Origin: Corynebacterium anserum
Lineage (GTDB): Bacteria > Actinomycetota > Actinomycetes > Mycobacteriales > Mycobacteriaceae
NCBI RefSeq assembly: GCF_014262665.1
Contig: NZ_CP046883.1
Span: 1,674,001-1,738,000 of the forward strand
DNA length: 64,000 nucleotides
Direction of reading: 5' to 3'
A program made the position numbers and the translations under genes. The notes below the pieces were generated by a model, which was not told where the DNA came from, searched no databases, and worked only from the letters and a program-made list of their open reading frames with translations. Below are positions 36,294 through 45,823 of the stretch, piece by piece; the stretch's first letter is position 1, and the number at the start of each line of letters is the position of its first letter.

Positions 36294-36845
36294 TTGAATC
36301 TGCACAGTACGCATAGGCTCCAGCCCATACCCGGCTACCTATATCTCGCGCGCCCGGCTCCCCCATCTCTCACCGCTTTGTCGGATTCCTTGCCTTCTCC
36401 TCTCTTCGCCGACGCCACCCCTTCTCCCGACCGCGCGCCACATCATCCTGTACCGTCACCCCACGCGCGGCAAGCACCCGTTGCAGCCCCGGACAAGGCC
36501 GATCTCGCCCGCCTGCTAATAGTGTGGCTAGAAGCCCTCGACGGACGCCGCTCCCCTGCAACCCTCAAATCCGTGCGATTTCATCCGCATGTTCCTGCAA
36601 CACTCCCCTCTTTACGACAGCGTTTACAATTGGGCACCCCCACTGATCGGGCAGATGCGGCGTCGATGCTCAACACGGTTCACATCCAACAGGCAGCAAC
36701 GCACAAGACACGTTTTTGCGCATCGGTTGTCATCAGAGGTCGGGTACGTGCCCTCGCCGGAACGGGGCGACTCGTGCGGGTGAGAAAGCACAAAGAGTCC
36801 CCAGCCGCCGTGGTATGGCGGGTGGAGACTCTGCACATCATTTAG
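36294..36845 (+). CDS. Rv3235 family protein
   Basis: A 183-residue protein of the small actinobacterial Rv3235 family, found next to secA. The N-terminal half is Pro/Ala/His-rich and probably unstructured. The C-terminal half has the conserved pattern [20 protein letters not shown] followed by a [10 protein letters not shown] ending. The start is TTG 36294, preceded by AAGGGGG at workable spacing; there is no better ATG upstream. Four bases overlap the convergent secA stop, and the coding end also contains the likely secA terminator hairpin. Function is unknown. Confidence 0.8.
   Translation: MNLHSTHRLQPIPGYLYLARPAPPSLTALSDSLPSPLFADATPSPDRAPHHPVPSPHARQAPVAAPDKADLARLLIVWLEALDGRRSPATLKSVRFHPHVPATLPSLRQRLQLGTPTDRADAASMLNTVHIQQAATHKTRFCASVVIRGRVRALAGTGRLVRVRKHKESPAAVVWRVETLHII
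36783..36831 (-). terminator. Intrinsic terminator of secA inside the convergent gene
   Basis: On the minus strand a 15-position stem (GAGTCTCC... with ...GGGGACTC, 36795-36831) has one mismatch and one wobble. A 7-base loop closes it, and the TTTGTGCTTTC tail follows (36783-36794). It begins 11 bases beyond the secA stop and lies wholly inside the 3' coding end of the Rv3235-type gene. Confidence 0.65.
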
Positions 36846-39430
36846 CGCCGCGCCTCTTTGTCCTCCAGCTGGCTTCCCTCAGCCGGATCCTCAACCTTTA
36901 GAGTGCCAGCGGCCTGATCTAGCTGCTTACGCACGCTAAACAATTGGCGAACCGTTTCCTCCTTGATGCCTTCCTTCATGCGGTTGAACATGTCACCGCC
37001 TTCACGCTGATACTCCACCAAAGGATCGCGCTGAGCCATTGCACGCAGGCCAATGCCCTCCTTGAGGTAGTCCATCTCGTAGAGATGCTCACGCCATTTC
37101 TGATCCACGACATTCAGCAACGCCGCGCGCTCCATGCCCCGCATCTGTTCCTCGCCGCCGATCTCGGTGACACGTTCCTCAAGATCGTCATACGCCGCGT
37201 TAGCATCCTGAAGAATAGCCTCCAGGAGTTGGCCGGAGCTCAACTCGCCTGGGCGACCGTAGTCAGAACCTTCAACGAGCTCCTCATGAGTAATGCTCGG
37301 GGTGTACAGCGACTCCAAGGCATGCCACAGTGTGTCGAGATCCCAATCCTCCACATAGCCTTCCATCGTGGCGTGGTCTACATACGCTGTGATCGTGTCT
37401 TCCAACATGGCACGGATCTGGGTCTCAACATCTTCGCCCTCGAGAATCTGACGGCGTTCGCCGTAGATCACCTTGCGCTGTTCGTTGAGCACTTCGTCGT
37501 ATTTGAGGACGTTCTTACGCATCTCGAAGTTAGCGGACTCAACTTGAGTCTGTGCCCCCTTGATCGCGTTAGTCACCATCTTCGAGTCAATAGCCTCATC
37601 ATCGGGGATGTTGAGGCGAGTCATCATGTTTTCCATGGTGGGTCCCACGAAACGCACGATGAGTTCATCACGCATAGACAGGTAGAAGCGGGTCTCACCA
37701 GGGTCACCCTGACGCGCAGAACGACCACGCAGCTGATTATCGATGCGGCGAGACTCATGGCGCTCAGTACCTAGCACATACAGGCCACCAACCTCGCGTA
37801 CTTTTTCTGCCTCGGCCTTTACTTTCGCACGGACATTCTCGATTTCTTCATCCCAGGCTTCCTGGTATGCTTCCGGATCCTCCACGGGATCTAATCCACG
37901 CTCGCGCAACTCCAGGTCGGCGATGATGTCTGGGTTACCACCGAGCACGATATCAGTACCACGACCAGCCATGTTGGTCGCCACAGTGACGGCACCCAAA
38001 CGGCCTGCTTGTGCAACAATCTCCGCTTCCTTCTCGTGATACTTTGCGTTCAGCACATTGTGCTTAATTCCACGAGCCTGCAGAAGACGGGAGAGGTACT
38101 CCGAACGCTCCACCGAGGTAGTACCAACCAGAACCGGTTGTCCCTTTTCCACGCGCTCGGCGATGTCATCGGCCACTGCCTCGAACTTGGCTTCCTGAGT
38201 CTTGTAGATCAGATCCACATGGTCAATGCGCTGGTTCTTCTTGTTCGTGGGGATCGCAGCAACATTGAGCTTGTACGTCTGGTGAAGCTCAGCTGCTTCG
38301 GTCTCAGCCGTACCGGTCATGCCGGCGAGCTTGTCATATAGGCGGAAGTAGTTCTGCAGAGTAACAGTGGCGAGAGTCTGATTCTCGTTCTTGATCTCTA
38401 CATTTTCCTTGGCCTCGATGGCCTGGTGGATGCCTTCGTTGTATCGGCGGCCGTCGAGAATGCGACCGGTAAACTCGTCGACGATAAGAACCTCGCCGTT
38501 ACGAACGATGTAATCCTTATCGCGGGTAAAGAGCTCCTTCGCCTTAATCGCATTATTCAGATAGCCCACCAGCTGGGAATGCTCAGGAGCGTAGAGGTTC
38601 TCGATGCCGAGTTGATCCTCGACATACTCCACGCCTTCTTCCTTTACACCAATGGTCTTCTTGCGTTCATCCACTTCGTAGTGAATATCCTTAGTCAACC
38701 TCGGGGCGATACGAGCAAAGGCGTGATACCACTCAGAGGAACCACCGGCGGGACCGGAGATGATCAACGGGGTTCGAGCCTCGTCGATCAGGATGGAGTC
38801 GACCTCATCGACGATGGCATAATGGTGGCCGCGCTGTACGAGATCAGCCATACGGTGAGCCATGTTGTCACGGAGATAGTCGAAGCCGAATTCGTTGTTG
38901 GTGCCGTAGGTGATATCCGCGTTGTATGCTTCACGGCGCTCAGCTGGTGACTTGCCAGACAAAATCACATCAGTGGACAGCCCCAGGAAGCGGTGAACGC
39001 GCCCCATCCACTCAGCATCGCGCTTGGCCAGATAGTCATTCACCGTAACAACGTGCACACCTTTTCCTGAAAGTGCATTGAGATAAGCAGGCAGCACACA
39101 GGTCAGGGTTTTACCCTCACCGGTTTTCATTTCAGAGACATACCCGAAATGCAGACCAGCGCCACCCATGACCTGCACTTTATAATGCTTCTGACCCAGC
39201 ACGCGCCAGGATGCCTCACGGGCAGTGGCGAACGCCTCCAGCAGAACGTCATCCAGGGACTCGCCGTCTTCCTGAACCCGCTTTTTCAGCTCGTCCGTCT
39301 TGGCACGCAGCTCATCATCGCTCAGCGCGGAGTACTCATCTTCGAGCTCGATGACCTGGTCGGCGATCTTGGCCAGTCGCTTCACCGCACGGCCTTCACC
39401 CATTCGGAGAAACTTTGAAAGTCCTAGCAC
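36842..39430 (-). CDS. secA: Preprotein translocase ATPase SecA (SecA1)
   Basis: An 862-residue motor of the Sec export pathway that drives unfolded preproteins through SecYEG. Walker A is [20 protein letters not shown] near residue 105. The DEVDS box ([18 protein letters not shown]) lies near residue 210. NBD2 holds [25 protein letters not shown] and [13 protein letters not shown]. The helical scaffold and helical wing come last. It lacks the C-terminal Cys/His zinc motif for SecB, as usual in actinobacteria. The length fits SecA1, the housekeeping copy, not the shorter SecA2. It is preceded by a 306-bp gap that holds the hpf terminator. Confidence 0.97.
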   Translation of the reverse strand: MLGLSKFLRMGEGRAVKRLAKIADQVIELEDEYSALSDDELRAKTDELKKRVQEDGESLDDVLLEAFATAREASWRVLGQKHYKVQVMGGAGLHFGYVSEMKTGEGKTLTCVLPAYLNALSGKGVHVVTVNDYLAKRDAEWMGRVHRFLGLSTDVILSGKSPAERREAYNADITYGTNNEFGFDYLRDNMAHRMADLVQRGHHYAIVDEVDSILIDEARTPLIISGPAGGSSEWYHAFARIAPRLTKDIHYEVDERKKTIGVKEEGVEYVEDQLGIENLYAPEHSQLVGYLNNAIKAKELFTRDKDYIVRNGEVLIVDEFTGRILDGRRYNEGIHQAIEAKENVEIKNENQTLATVTLQNYFRLYDKLAGMTGTAETEAAELHQTYKLNVAAIPTNKKNQRIDHVDLIYKTQEAKFEAVADDIAERVEKGQPVLVGTTSVERSEYLSRLLQARGIKHNVLNAKYHEKEAEIVAQAGRLGAVTVATNMAGRGTDIVLGGNPDIIADLELRERGLDPVEDPEAYQEAWDEEIENVRAKVKAEAEKVREVGGLYVLGTERHESRRIDNQLRGRSARQGDPGETRFYLSMRDELIVRFVGPTMENMMTRLNIPDDEAIDSKMVTNAIKGAQTQVESANFEMRKNVLKYDEVLNEQRKVIYGERRQILEGEDVETQIRAMLEDTITAYVDHATMEGYVEDWDLDTLWHALESLYTPSITHEELVEGSDYGRPGELSSGQLLEAILQDANAAYDDLEERVTEIGGEEQMRGMERAALLNVVDQKWREHLYEMDYLKEGIGLRAMAQRDPLVEYQREGGDMFNRMKEGIKEETVRQLFSVRKQLDQAAGTLKVEDPAEGSQLEDKEARR

Positions 39431-39736
39431 GTCCTGGTTGTCCTTCGTGTCGCGTAATTATGTGCAAGTAATGCCCGGGGAGTACATCGAGCATGTCGAT
39501 GGAAAATCCACCATCGGGAGACAAACGTTCATCCTACCTCGCGGGCAAGTAGTTGTGGAACGCATGGCGCAGAAAGCTAGCTGCTTGGCGTCTGCTGTCG
39601 GCGAACCTTCGCCATAATAAAATCCCGCTCCGGGGAGCAACGTGTGGACGTTGCCCTCGTCCGAAGCGGGAAGCTCTAGGTAATGCCGCTGAGTCACCCA
39701 CGGAATCTGTGCCGCGCGTGTTTGAACGGTGCTCGC
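39431..39736. other. Intergenic region between secA and hpf (306 bp)
   Basis: It holds the hpf terminator at 39614-39671 and the leader of secA. Within the leader, GATGG...CCATC near 39499-39517 can form a small hairpin. I see no known riboswitch core and no coding frame with support. Confidence 0.45.
39614..39671 (-). terminator. Intrinsic terminator downstream of hpf
   Basis: On the minus strand the outer arm CCCGCT pairs with AGCGGG (39624-39629 with 39665-39670). A perfect inner stem GCAACGT/ACGTTGC pairs 39637-39643 with 39648-39654. The stem is followed by ATTTTATTAT (39614-39622). It lies about 65 bases past the hpf stop, so hpf and secA are probably separate transcripts. Confidence 0.7.
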
Positions 39737-40417
39737 TTACTGAGCGCCCTTCAGCGAAATCAAACCATAGTCAAATGCATGACGGCGGTAGACGACGGAC
39801 GGCTGGCCGGTCTCTTCATTGATGAAGAGGTAGAAATCGTGGCCGACGAGTTCCATCTCTGACAGCGCATCATCCACGCTCATTGGCTTAGCCTGATGCT
39901 CCTTACTACGTACGACTTGACCCGGCTGGAACTGATCCTCATAAGGGTCGACATCGTATTTACCTGCAGGGGCTTCTTCCTTGGCCTGGGGCTGCGCATC
40001 CTCGACCAGAGCGGCGGTTGCCTCACCGATACCCACTGGGGCGCGATGACCGGAGCGAGAAATCTTACGGCGAGCCTTCACCTTACGCAGGGAGCGCTCC
40101 ATGCGTCCGATGGCAACCTCAAGCGCAGCGTAGAAAGAATCTTCCTTCGCCTCAGCGCGGGCAATGTGCCCCTTACCCGTTGCGGTGATCTGGATGCGGT
40201 CGGACTCATCAGAACGACGCGGATTTGGCTCATGCTGCAATTCAACATGGAAGAAGGTCAGTGTCGGATCCAGGCGCTCGATCTTGGCGAGCTTACCGTG
40301 AACGCGTTCCGCGAAGTGCTCGGGCACCTCAACGTTACGACCGGTGATCTGGACCTCAGCCTCCGGGGACCCTTTGTCCTCGACCGGCGACGTGTTGTTG
40401 ACACTCGACATGTTCAA
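39737..40417 (-). CDS. hpf: Long-form ribosome hibernation promoting factor
   Basis: A 226-residue long HPF that dimerises 70S ribosomes into inactive 100S particles. The N-terminal HPF/RaiA domain (about 22-125) contains ITGRNVEVPEHFAERVHGKL, FHVELQHEPNP and a highly basic helix at KVKARRKISRSG. An acidic linker follows. The C-terminal dimerisation domain (about 165-226) contains RSKEHQAKPMSVDDALSEME and HDFYLFINEETGQPSVVYRR, the conserved parts of long HPF. A terminator follows the stop. The gene sits 186 bp downstream of comF in the conserved lpqB-comF-hpf-secA order. Confidence 0.95.
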   Translation of the reverse strand: MNMSSVNNTSPVEDKGSPEAEVQITGRNVEVPEHFAERVHGKLAKIERLDPTLTFFHVELQHEPNPRRSDESDRIQITATGKGHIARAEAKEDSFYAALEVAIGRMERSLRKVKARRKISRSGHRAPVGIGEATAALVEDAQPQAKEEAPAGKYDVDPYEDQFQPGQVVRSKEHQAKPMSVDDALSEMELVGHDFYLFINEETGQPSVVYRRHAFDYGLISLKGAQ

Positions 40418-40603
40418 CCTCCCAAATGATGCTCATCGTGCTTCATGAGGCGGGTTTGCCTCACAAAGGGGGCGACGAAACGTTTCCGTCCCCGAGTCTA
40501 CCGATAACTCTCCCACCCCGGTGCACTGAGTGGGGGTTTCGCGTTAGCCGATAAAACTTTTACCCCCAATGAAATAAAAGCCTATGAAAAACTCAGGTGG
40601 AAC

Positions 40604-41377
40604 CTAGGCCGCGGCTAGCACCAGCACACCATCCACGGCAATTCCATGCGCCCGCAACACCATCGCAAACTGTGCAGACGTGGCACCCGTGGTACACACA
40701 TCGTCCACGATGAGCAGTTTCGGAGCTCCCTTCCCCTCGTCAGGGTGACTAGCTGCGCGAACCATTGCCCTGAGGCGCTTCACAGATGCCGCATAAACCC
40801 TCACGTGGGCGGCCACATTGGCGCGTCTCTCAGTTCTGCCCAGCCCCACGGAGTCCCGCGCCTCATCCTCCATATAAGCCACCGGCATCACATGTACGTG
40901 TCCCGGCCACCGACGAGCAGCACTCTCACACATGCGGGTCACTACATCTCCACCGCGTTGGGCAGCCGAATGGCGTCGACACGGAGCGGGAAGAAGAACC
41001 ACACACCCCCAACGAGGATCGGGAACCAGGCCGAGCCCTGCCACGTGAACAATGCCAGACTCCACTACTCGGCCTGCAACCGAAATAGCCGCGGGTCTGA
41101 GATGTTCTTTCAACGCCAGCACTAACGCCCGGTGCGCACCGCCGTAATAGCCGGCAGCAAACACAGGAACCACGGACACCGGTGGGCTCACACGGCGCCA
41201 TGGAACCTGCAGATCCATCCCGCAACGCTGGCATAACTGATTACGGACAGCGGTGCCCGCTAAGGTTTCACCACCGTCATAGAAACCAACCACTCTGCCA
41301 CAACATATGCAGTCTCCCCTCCACAACAGCCCCATTGCCGCGGACAGGTACTCTCCCCAATATTCCCCCAGATCCAT
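40604..41377 (-). CDS. ComF family phosphoribosyltransferase-fold protein
   Basis: A 257-residue ComF-type protein. An N-terminal zinc-type cysteine pattern (DCICCG ... QLCQRCG) and a C-terminal phosphoribosyltransferase domain with the PRPP loop LLIVDDVCTTGATSAQFA (about 225-242) are both visible. Relatives act in DNA uptake in naturally competent bacteria; in Corynebacterium the job is not established, and a competence role is only inferred from the family. It begins 18 bp after the lpqB stop, so it belongs to the same run of genes. It does not have a full helicase partner nearby. Confidence 0.88.
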   Translation of the reverse strand: MDLGEYWGEYLSAAMGLLWRGDCICCGRVVGFYDGGETLAGTAVRNQLCQRCGMDLQVPWRRVSPPVSVVPVFAAGYYGGAHRALVLALKEHLRPAAISVAGRVVESGIVHVAGLGLVPDPRWGCVVLLPAPCRRHSAAQRGGDVVTRMCESAARRWPGHVHVMPVAYMEDEARDSVGLGRTERRANVAAHVRVYAASVKRLRAMVRAASHPDEGKGAPKLLIVDDVCTTGATSAQFAMVLRAHGIAVDGVLVLAAA

Positions 41378-41395
41378 GTAGACACAATAGCGCAG

Positions 41396-43132
41396 TTAGT
41401 TCGCCAGCACAGCCACCGCGCGCTGGCCCTGCAACGCCGGCACTTCACGCCAGAAACGGCGATCCGATTCCATATTGTTGAGCTGCATCAAAGCTCGCGC
41501 GTCGGTTGCATACACCACAGTGGACGTCGCGGCCACAGCCACCACCGGAGCGCTGAGATTTCGACTCGGCAGTTGCGTGGAAATAGACCCATCTGCTGCC
41601 ACCTGCCACAGCGGCGCGTCGGAGGAACGGGTTCCCACCAGGAGAGAGCCATCCGGCTGCCAATCCACGCTGATAGCGGTATCTCCCAGCTGGTTACCCA
41701 CCTGGGTAAGTGCACCCAAGCGTTTGCCGCCGTCATCGTCATTTTCCAGCACGGTGGTGTATACGCGGCCGTTAATGAGCATCACCGCATGCACGCCATC
41801 CCGGAATATCCGGAACATGCTAATACGAGTGGATTTACCATCAACTCGGCGTAGTACCCCCATATCCACATTCGAACGCTCTATCGCACCAAGCTCACGG
41901 CGCACCAGGCGAACAACTTGCTTGCCGTCGACGACCGTATAGATGGTGTCTGCATCCGAACCCCATGTTGGCCGGGTAAGGCTGTCTGCCGTCACCACTG
42001 TCTGCGGTTGTTCTTGCTCCGCTCCCACCAACAACTTACGCTCGGAATCTCCGCGGCCGGTCACCACCGCAAACACCGATCCTTGAGGGCTCACTGCCAC
42101 CGACTCGTTATATTGTCCATTGACCCAACCGCTCATCGGCGTGGGCTGATTCTCGGAGATATCCACGATTTGCCCATCCAGTACTGCCCGTAGAGGCATC
42201 GCGATGTCCGCTTGAGGATCGAGCTTGGAGACATCCTCCACTTGCCACTCACGGCCGTTTTGTTCAGACAGGGGCGATCCATCGGCTGTGATAACGTACG
42301 GCCCCCGCACATCAGAACTCGCAAGAGTCCACACCACCTGCGCAGCAACGAGATCGCGCTCCTGTTGGTTCAGGCCAGTCATACCGGTGAAATCAACAGA
42401 GACACCACCATCATCGAGACTGCGTGTCTGTACTGTCGCGTCGTGAGGGATGAGAGTGCGCACCCCTCTTTGGAGATTCTCCTGCGGCCCTGCGGTTAAG
42501 AGGGAAATGAGGGAGGAGCTCAGGGATTGCTGCCGCGTATAGACCCAGCGGCGATCAGCCACGAGATGCTGACCCTGCGGCCCGAGATAATAAATGGGAT
42601 GTGGCTGATACGCACTGGTGAAGTCACTACGATCCACTACCACCGCATCTGGAAGGTTGGCGATTCTCCATTCTCCGTTGACTTTCACCATGTCATAGGT
42701 GGTTTCGTAACCGGTGAACATCGGATGGTACACACCACCAACCCCCATGCTGCCGATGAGATTACCGCGAACGGCATACGTCACCTTATTCGCAGAAGCC
42801 GAGCCATTCGAAGCAATATCAATGCGGTCGAGGATAAAAATATCCTTGCCAGTCTTCCAATTCTGCGCTGCCTCTGGAGTGAGGAAACGCCGTGCGGCCT
42901 CATGGTTCACCAGTGGATGGGCGCTCGCAGAGAAGAAGTCGCGCAGCATGAGATCTGCCGGGTTGCCCGGGGTAGGTTCAGCAACTTCCTCAAGCGAAGG
43001 TGAGGAGGCATAAGAGCTCACCACTTCCGGCGCGGTACTCCCCGGCAGCGTGGTGCAGCCGGTCAGCATCACGAGCACGCCAAGGCTGGCCACCGACGTC
43101 TTAATATGTGCGTAACGGGCCCGTTGACTCAT
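41396..43132 (-). CDS. lpqB: Lipoprotein LpqB, partner of MtrB
   Basis: A 578-residue lipoprotein. The signal peptide ends in the lipobox LTGC with Cys26. A GerMN-like domain occupies the middle part (LITADGSPLSEQ... region), and a beta-propeller-like C-terminal half contains VSPQGSVFAVVTGRG, PTWGSDADTIYTV and SVDWQPDGSLLVG repeats. In actinobacteria LpqB binds the MtrB sensor domain and tunes MtrAB signalling (family knowledge). The ATG overlaps the mtrB stop by four bases, and comF follows after 18 bp. It acts on the outer face of the cytoplasmic membrane. Confidence 0.94.
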   Translation of the reverse strand: MSQRARYAHIKTSVASLGVLVMLTGCTTLPGSTAPEVVSSYASSPSLEEVAEPTPGNPADLMLRDFFSASAHPLVNHEAARRFLTPEAAQNWKTGKDIFILDRIDIASNGSASANKVTYAVRGNLIGSMGVGGVYHPMFTGYETTYDMVKVNGEWRIANLPDAVVVDRSDFTSAYQPHPIYYLGPQGQHLVADRRWVYTRQQSLSSSLISLLTAGPQENLQRGVRTLIPHDATVQTRSLDDGGVSVDFTGMTGLNQQERDLVAAQVVWTLASSDVRGPYVITADGSPLSEQNGREWQVEDVSKLDPQADIAMPLRAVLDGQIVDISENQPTPMSGWVNGQYNESVAVSPQGSVFAVVTGRGDSERKLLVGAEQEQPQTVVTADSLTRPTWGSDADTIYTVVDGKQVVRLVRRELGAIERSNVDMGVLRRVDGKSTRISMFRIFRDGVHAVMLINGRVYTTVLENDDDGGKRLGALTQVGNQLGDTAISVDWQPDGSLLVGTRSSDAPLWQVAADGSISTQLPSRNLSAPVVAVAATSTVVYATDARALMQLNNMESDRRFWREVPALQGQRAVAVLAN

Positions 43133-45087
43133 GATTCATCCTCCTTCCCTTCACCGCAGGTTGTCGCTCGCTCGTCTTCCCCGTGTGTTGTCGCTCGCTC
43201 GTCTTCCCCGTGTGTTGTCGCTCGCTCGTCTTCCCCGTGGCCCTTTGTCTTCTCTGGCTCTCCGCAGGATTCCTCCCCATACCCCTCAGGCAGTTCTTTG
43301 ATCTCCTTATTATTCAACGCCACCGCGTCCCCATCCCCACTCGTCTCCGGTTCCAGGAGAGTAGTGGGCTGGACGCTTGGGAGCACCTTCAGCGGCAGTG
43401 GGGACTCGCGTACTTGTGCGCCGGCCTCCAGTGGCAGGGTCAGGCGGAAACAGGATCCCACGCCTGGCTCGCCTGTGGCCTCTAGGCGGCCACCGTGCAA
43501 TTGAGCATCTTCCTTAGCAATCGCCAAGCCCAATCCAGTTCCGCCAGTACGACGTTCACGGGATGGATCTGAGCGCCAGAACCGCTGGAACACCAAGTCC
43601 TCTTCGCCCGGTTTCAGACCCACGCCGTGATCCACCACCGTAATCGCCAGGGAATCCTTTCCAACAGCCATCGTGACATCGATAGGTTTGCCCTCACAAT
43701 GGTCCACAGCGTTGCCCATAAGGTTGCGTAGAATACGCTCCACCCGGCGAGAGTCAATCTCCACCTGGACGGGTTCCTCCGGCAAATTTACGTTGAAAGA
43801 TGTGCCCACGTCCTCCGCGATGGCACGCACCTGAGCTAGGGTTGAACGCACCACTCCCCGGACATCCACGCGTTCACGGGAAAGATTCGCCACACCCGCA
43901 TCGTGTCGCGAGATCTCCAACAAGTCGCCCAACAATGTCTCGAAGCGCTCCAATTCCTTGTTCATCAACGTGGAAGCCCTGGCGGTAATTGGGTCAAGGT
44001 TATCCACATTGTCGTGAATGAGGTCAGCGGCCATGCGCACGGTCGTCAGAGGCGTACGCAGCTCATGGGACACATCCGATGTGAATTGCCTCTGCAGCGA
44101 ACCGAACTCCTCCAGATTGTGGATCTGGGTGGAAATTTTCTCAGCCATGTCATTGAAAGAGGTCGCTAGGCGAGCTACCTCATCCTGCCCATCGACCACC
44201 ATGCGTTCGCGCAAATGACCTGCGGCGAAACGGGCAGCAATACTGGAGGCGGTGCGGATCGGGACGGTCAGCTGCTGAGAGAACACCCACGCAATGACAA
44301 CCAGCAACACGAGGAGAACAATGCCACCTGCGGACAACAAACCGCGCATCAGAGCCAATGTGGATTCTTCAGCGTCTAAAGGCAACACAAGATAGAGCTC
44401 CAGACCTGAAATATCGGCGGACACCGGCGACCCAATAATGAGAGCCTTATATGGCCCGGCGGCACCCTCCATCGTGCTGTATTGGTAAGCCACCTGCCCC
44501 TGCTGAATAAAGCGACGCAGAGAGTCTGGCACCTCGGCAGTATCGGGGACGATAGTTTCGTCGTCACTGCTGACACTGTGGGCGATGAGGATCGGCTCAT
44601 ACACTTCAGAGCGGGACTGATCCATTCCCCCCTGTCTGTCCGATAATGCCGCGCGTGCGGAAGTCAGTCTCACAGACGTGGGGTTGGAAGCATCCATCGA
44701 ATCGACTTGTTCTTCCACCACAGCACGGGCACGGTCAATTTCCTCCGTGGCGGTTGCATATTTCTGATTCAGCAACTGCTGACCCACAAAGTTGATGAGT
44801 ACAAAACCCAACACCAAGATGACCAAAGTCGATGATAGGAACACCGAACCGATCACACGCATCTGGATAGACGTTCGCCAACGCAGCAGCAGTGTTGAGC
44901 ACAGCCACTTGGTGGTGTGGCGGGGAGAGCGCAGAAAGGATAGGAACGCTTCCTTGGGACCACGCGGTGCGTTGTGCAAAACCCATTCAGGATGGGGGTG
45001 CAATACTTCCGTCACGTGCGCGACCGTGCTGCGCTTCGAGGGTTCACCCCGCTTCTCCTCGATGTTCTTATCTGCTCGGGAGGGCAC
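43129..45087 (-). CDS. mtrB: Sensor histidine kinase MtrB
   Basis: A 652-residue membrane kinase of the essential MtrAB system controlling wall hydrolases and osmotic stress genes. Two membrane segments flank an extracytoplasmic sensor domain; a HAMP domain (VPIRTASSIAARFAAGH), a DHp helix with SDVSHELRTPLTTVRM and an HATPase with GNAVDHCEG and GTGLGLAIAKEDAQ follow. A GTG at 45087, four bases after the mtrA stop, is the likely start; longer frames would run deep into mtrA. The cytoplasmic tail is extended by about 90 residues and ends in three copies of GEDERATTH. No tail repeat is known to me in MtrB. Confidence 0.95.
   Translation of the reverse strand: MPSRADKNIEEKRGEPSKRSTVAHVTEVLHPHPEWVLHNAPRGPKEAFLSFLRSPRHTTKWLCSTLLLRWRTSIQMRVIGSVFLSSTLVILVLGFVLINFVGQQLLNQKYATATEEIDRARAVVEEQVDSMDASNPTSVRLTSARAALSDRQGGMDQSRSEVYEPILIAHSVSSDDETIVPDTAEVPDSLRRFIQQGQVAYQYSTMEGAAGPYKALIIGSPVSADISGLELYLVLPLDAEESTLALMRGLLSAGGIVLLVLLVVIAWVFSQQLTVPIRTASSIAARFAAGHLRERMVVDGQDEVARLATSFNDMAEKISTQIHNLEEFGSLQRQFTSDVSHELRTPLTTVRMAADLIHDNVDNLDPITARASTLMNKELERFETLLGDLLEISRHDAGVANLSRERVDVRGVVRSTLAQVRAIAEDVGTSFNVNLPEEPVQVEIDSRRVERILRNLMGNAVDHCEGKPIDVTMAVGKDSLAITVVDHGVGLKPGEEDLVFQRFWRSDPSRERRTGGTGLGLAIAKEDAQLHGGRLEATGEPGVGSCFRLTLPLEAGAQVRESPLPLKVLPSVQPTTLLEPETSGDGDAVALNNKEIKELPEGYGEESCGEPEKTKGHGEDERATTHGEDERATTHGEDERATTCGEGKEDES
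43161..43241. repeat. Three 27-bp tandem repeats in the mtrB 3' end
   Basis: Units start at 43161, 43188 and 43215. The first two are identical and the third differs in its last bases. The length is a multiple of three, so copies can be gained or lost in frame. They encode the nine-residue repeat GEDERATTH in the tail of MtrB. Confidence 0.9.
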
Positions 45088-45091
45088 GTGA

Positions 45092-45766
45092 TTATTCGCC
45101 AGTCTTGTAGCCGATACCGCGGACAGTCTGGATGATATGTGGATCGTCCGGGTCGTGTTCAATCTTCGAACGCAAGCGCTGAATGTGAACATTCACTAAG
45201 CGAGTGTCCGATGACTTTCGGTAGCCCCATACCTGCTCAAGGAGTTCCTCACGAGAGAACACTTGGCGCGGACGAGATGCCAGAGCCACCAGCAATTCAA
45301 ATTCAATAGGCGTGAGCGAAATTTCATGGCCACCCCGCATAACCTGGTGCCCTGGAACGTCAATCCTCAAGTCAGCCACCTCGAGCATCTCCGGACGTTC
45401 ATCCGGTGAGCGACGCAAACGCGCACGCACGCGAGCCACCAGCTCTTTTGGCTTGAATGGTTTATGGATGTAGTCATCTGCACCGGATTCCAACCCCAAT
45501 ACCACATCGACAGTATCGGTACGTGCGGTGAGCATGACAATAGGGACGGCAGACTCTTCCCGGATTGCCTTACATACATCAATGCCGTTCATACCCGGAA
45601 GCATGAGATCTAGCAGGATCAGGTCCGGGTGAACTTCACGCTGCCGGTGGACGGCCTCAAGACCATCACCCACAACTTCCGTATTGAAGCCTTCGCCCTG
45701 CAGAACAAGGGTGAGCATTTCAGAGATTGCAGGATCGTCGTCAACAACCATAATTGTCGCTGCCAT
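45092..45766 (-). CDS. mtrA: Response regulator MtrA
   Basis: A 224-residue OmpR-type regulator. The receiver domain (1-115) holds acidic residues 9-11, the phospho-acceptor Asp53 in LLDLMLPG, Thr in MLTART and Lys in HKPFKPKEL. The winged-helix DNA-binding domain follows, with EISLTPIEFELLVALASRP and LVNVHIQRLRSKIE. MtrA is the essential actinobacterial regulator of cell-wall and division genes. The frame is open further upstream, but ATG 45766 gives the canonical MAATIMVVDDD start. mtrB begins four bases after the stop; tmk ends 57 bp upstream. Confidence 0.97.
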   Translation of the reverse strand: MAATIMVVDDDPAISEMLTLVLQGEGFNTEVVGDGLEAVHRQREVHPDLILLDLMLPGMNGIDVCKAIREESAVPIVMLTARTDTVDVVLGLESGADDYIHKPFKPKELVARVRARLRRSPDERPEMLEVADLRIDVPGHQVMRGGHEISLTPIEFELLVALASRPRQVFSREELLEQVWGYRKSSDTRLVNVHIQRLRSKIEHDPDDPHIIQTVRGIGYKTGE

Positions 45767-45823
45767 GGTGTGCCTATCTCGTCCGTTCTTAATTGATGTC
45801 ACTATTGGGAAAGTCTGTGCAGG

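Noticed and set aside
39431..39613. Riboswitch in the secA leader
   Set aside because: Only small local hairpins are visible; no known aptamer core was recognised.
43161..43241. Intergenic satellite repeat
   Set aside because: The repeats are wholly within the mtrB reading frame with period 27 and encode a regular peptide.
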